This document shows, one piece after another, positions 61,307 through 64,000 of a DNA stretch of 64,000 bases. The notes beneath the pieces are model-generated. The model had not been told where the DNA came from, searched no databases, and saw nothing but the letters and a program-made list of their open reading frames with translations. The DNA is from Plecoglossus altivelis (Eukaryota > Chordata > Actinopteri > Osmeriformes > Plecoglossidae). Each line of letters begins with the position of its first letter. The stretch's first letter is position 1. The stretch covers positions 3,933,261 to 3,997,260 of the forward strand of contig BROE01000024.1 in the NCBI GenBank assembly GCA_036571765.1, given 5' to 3'. The translations under genes were made by a program, and so were the position numbers.

Positions 61307-62739
61307 GCTAAGGTTAAGGTTACACTCACATTATTCACAGCCCATAAACAAACTAAAGTGATGTAGCTTTGGCAACAAGAAGCCCCATTCAAAGCTAATG
61401 GAAATGTCAAATATTTGGTGTGTGCTTGTGTGTGAAGCATGCTGTGTTCCTTACTGTCCTTATCAGTTCCTGTGTTGGGAATGACGTGCGCTGATATGTT
61501 TCTGTAGGACCGTGTGATTGGGAGATGAGGGCATGTCTGATTACCTCCTTCCAAGAAAGGAGCCACTTGGAGAGTACAAGGGTAGACTGTAATTACCTTC
61601 AGGATTCTGCTTCAGGGGCATAGAGAAATGTGTGCGTGTGTTAGCGTGTGCGTGCGTGCATGTGTCTGGGTGTGAATGTTTGTGTGTGCACGTCTGCTAA
61701 GTGTGTGTGCATTATATTCTCTAAATAACCTGTCGGTCCAGTCAAACTCCTCACTCTCCCAAGAAGGAAGAAGAGGCGCGTCTCTGTGTCACTCCTCCTT
61801 TCATTCTTTCTCCCTGCTGCTTGTGGAACCACTGGGAAACCTATCGTAAGTCTGGTTTGTTTTTTAACTCTGTGTTCAAATAGGTCAGCAACCAAATCGA
61901 ATTGACGTCGTTTCCCTTTCCATGTTCACGGCTGTGATTTAGTCTCAAATACCAAAAAACGTGGTGTGCTGGAATGATTCGTTTGCTAACCTTTTTACTG
62001 CTTTTTACTATGATATCTGAACTCGTAGACTTGCCTTCCCTGTGTGCTGTGTGAGTGCCGTTAAGTCCATCCTCTTTGATGTCGGTCTCTGGGGGAATGT
62101 TTGCTGCTACAAGATTGGATTAAGATGTGCAGGGCTGAATAAAGAACAGATGTAGGCATCTTTTCGTCAGCGTCACAATTCAGGCACCTCGATCCACAAC
62201 AGCCCTGGTGGTGTTGAAAGACAGCCATGGAGAGATGGAGAGATAGAAAGGGATTTAAAGCTTGAGGGAACTAATAGCGAAACAAGAAATGTAACGAAAG
62301 GAGGGATTAGAAAAAAGGTGAGAAACGACCAAACGCCGTGTAAAGGGCGTGGGGTGGAGGAAAGAAAATACACTGTGTCTTTTACACAAGAGAACCACAG
62401 CCTCAAAACTGAAAACCACAGATTTCCCAACAAGTGCAGCCACACAACATCATTCCCCCCCCCCTGCTTCCAACCCCCTCTCTCCCTCCTTAACGTACCG
62501 TTGCATGTGATTTCTAATGTGTTTCTTATTAGTTTGAGCGTGTGCATGTGGGTCTCTCCGTGAAGCAGAGCCAGAGCCCAGGGAAGATGTCTCGCTAGAG
62601 AAGACGTCCGTCCCGCCAGCTGAGACTCGTCCAGCAGACAGCAGGATGAGGTAGTGTTTACACAAGAAGCTTGCTGCTTCCCTGAGCTTCTGCTGGGTCC
62701 TTCACACGGAAGGAGAGAGAGAGAGAGAGAGAGTCAGAC
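60209..62739. other. Divergent intergenic region between gabrr3 and the B7-like gene
   Basis: The two genes point away from each other, so their promoters should lie here. A long pure CA tract is at 61249-61304. I see no third gene. Confidence 0.5.
61249..61304. repeat. (CA)n microsatellite
   Basis: About 56 bp of uninterrupted CA. Confidence 0.97.
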
Positions 62740-64000
62740 ATGACAGCTATGCGGACATTGGCCCTTCTCCTGCTCTGGTTCTGGATGTCAACACAGGAAA
62801 AGATCCCAGGTGAGACACTCTCCCATTGGTCAGATCGCTGGGCACTATGTCGGGAGCTTTAGGTCGGAGCTTGACAGAACGAGGGGGCCGGTGCTACCTG
62901 GAGCTGTCGCAATCATTGGGATCGAATTTAAAAGACGGAAAGTGATTGGTTCGGCATGGAGATGATAGATAAGCTGAATGATGGATTGCGGAAGGTAAAT
63001 AAACCAGGTTGAGACAGGCTGAGTCACAGCGGAGGGTGGGAGAGAGGAAGGTAGGGAGAGCGAGGGAGCGAGGAAGTGAAAGGGAGGGAATTGTGGACAG
63101 CATGTGAACAGCATGTGATATACTTCCTTTTCGACTCCTGGTCACGACAGCGCGAGCAAGGCTCGTTCTATCCGAACGCCGTCTCTATTCACGCAAGGCG
63201 CTCATCTCAGAATCATCAGAGCTCGCAAACCACTCAAACAATGTGTTGCCCGTACATCTGTGACACAGCTGTGGACACCCTGTCCATGAGTGTGTATCCA
63301 AGCACATGCTGACACCAGCGTGTACAGACTCAGCCCTCCTCCTCCCACCATCCCCCCCCCTTCTATCTCACTTCTTTTCTCTCTTCCTCTTTTATTCTCT
63401 TATACACCCTGACACACCAAGATTAGCCGTGGACGCCCTTCGGGTGTGTGACTACCTGGCCAGTGACACACGTGTGTGTGATGTGTTTCAGACGTCCACG
63501 TCACATGCGTGTTTTCCGAGGACTGTGTGCTGCCTTGCAGCTTCAAGCCAGCCAGCAACCAGGTCATCCGATGGGAGCGACAGGAAGCGGTCATCTACAC
63601 CCTTCAACTAGAGGACGACGAGGATGACGAGGATGACGATGACGACCAGTCCGAGCACGAGCAGTACGGGGGCCGTGCCTCCCTCTTCCCGAAGCTGGTC
63701 TCCCACGGCAACGCTTCGCTGCGTCTGACGAAATGTGGCCCCAGAGACAGGGGCAGGTACAGGTGTCAGGTGAACTCTACAGCAGGACTGCACGAGGCCC
63801 AGGTCATCGTCAGGGTGGAGGGTGAGTCCTATACTTCCATCATCTGCCTGAACTTGCTGTCAGTTGGACTGGAACTTTGTCTAACAGACAGCCTATCAGC
63901 AGGAGGAGGAGGGCTATCTATATTCTTATGGCTATATGTGTGTGTTTCCATGTGTGTGTAGCACCTGTCCGGTCCTTGTCGTTGGAGCTGTCCAAATTCA
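62740..64000 (+). CDS. B7-family / HHLA2-like immunoglobulin receptor, 5' part (runs off window)
   Basis: Exon 1 (62740-62809) is a signal peptide, MTAMRTLALLLLWFWMSTQE, ending in phase 1. Exon 2 (63492-63821) is a whole V-type Ig domain: DVHVTCVFSEDCVLPCSF with the first intradomain Cys, VIRWER as the conserved Trp strand, GNASLRL, then GRYRCQV as the Y-x-C strand. Exon 3 starts at 63962 with APVRSLSLELSKF and is cut by the window end. The order and spacing (LPCSF, RASLF, GNASL, GRYRC) match fish HHLA2-like members of the B7 co-signalling family, surface ligands that tune T-cell responses. Between the C' and D strands there is a very acidic insert of about 12 Asp/Glu residues (63612-63648). 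Family membership is confident; the exact orthologue is not. Confidence 0.8.

Overview
The window looks like teleost fish nuclear DNA. Genes are intron-rich with compact GT-AG introns, the conserved proteins are vertebrate, chemokine and B7-type immune genes are present, and CA/GT and GA/CT microsatellites are extremely dense. I assembled six protein-coding loci and two partial or damaged ones by joining splice sites and checking reading phase. In the genes on the minus strand every junction closes in frame. Species cannot be named from sequence alone.

Layout. (1) About 0.35-7.9 kb, plus strand: three CC-chemokine loci in tandem. The first lacks its signal exon in this window. The second has a 1-nt frame break in its cysteine exon and a mucin-like Ser/Thr/Pro tail. 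The third is complete at 90 aa. (2) 10.8-21.0 kb, minus: a complete 13-exon class B GPCR of 440 aa, best matched to VPAC2 (vipr2). (3) 24.9-40.2 kb, minus: a complete 38-exon disco-interacting protein 2 gene (dip2c-like, 1613 aa) with a CpG-rich start region and a 3' UTR ending near 23.4 kb. (4) 43.1-50.7 kb (5' UTR exon near 52.43 kb), minus: larp4b-like. An ordinary La-module protein of about 564 aa is preceded in frame by one 3.4-kb exon that starts with a MGCC lipidation-type N-terminus. (5) 53.2-60.2 kb, minus: a complete 10-exon GABA-A receptor rho subunit (gabrr3-like, 475 aa) carrying a LINE fragment in an intron. (6) From 62.7 kb, plus: the first exons of a B7/HHLA2-like Ig receptor, cut by the window end.

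The genes do not form one pathway. They are chemokine immune signalling, neuropeptide receptor, lipid-related/neuronal DIP2, mRNA-binding LARP4B, inhibitory ion channel and T-cell co-signalling ligand. The dip2c-larp4b neighbourhood resembles human 10p15, and gabrr3 next to an HHLA2-like gene recalls human chromosome 3q, so two vertebrate syntenic blocks appear joined here.

The most unusual features are three intronic minisatellites whose repeat units begin inside an exon and copy its 5' splice site many times (vipr2 exon 10, dip2c exons 5 and 12), and the giant larp4b 5' exon with a candidate endolysosomal-targeting N-terminus, an internal segmental duplication and a telomere-like hexamer tract translated as Ser-Pro/Asn-Pro repeats.
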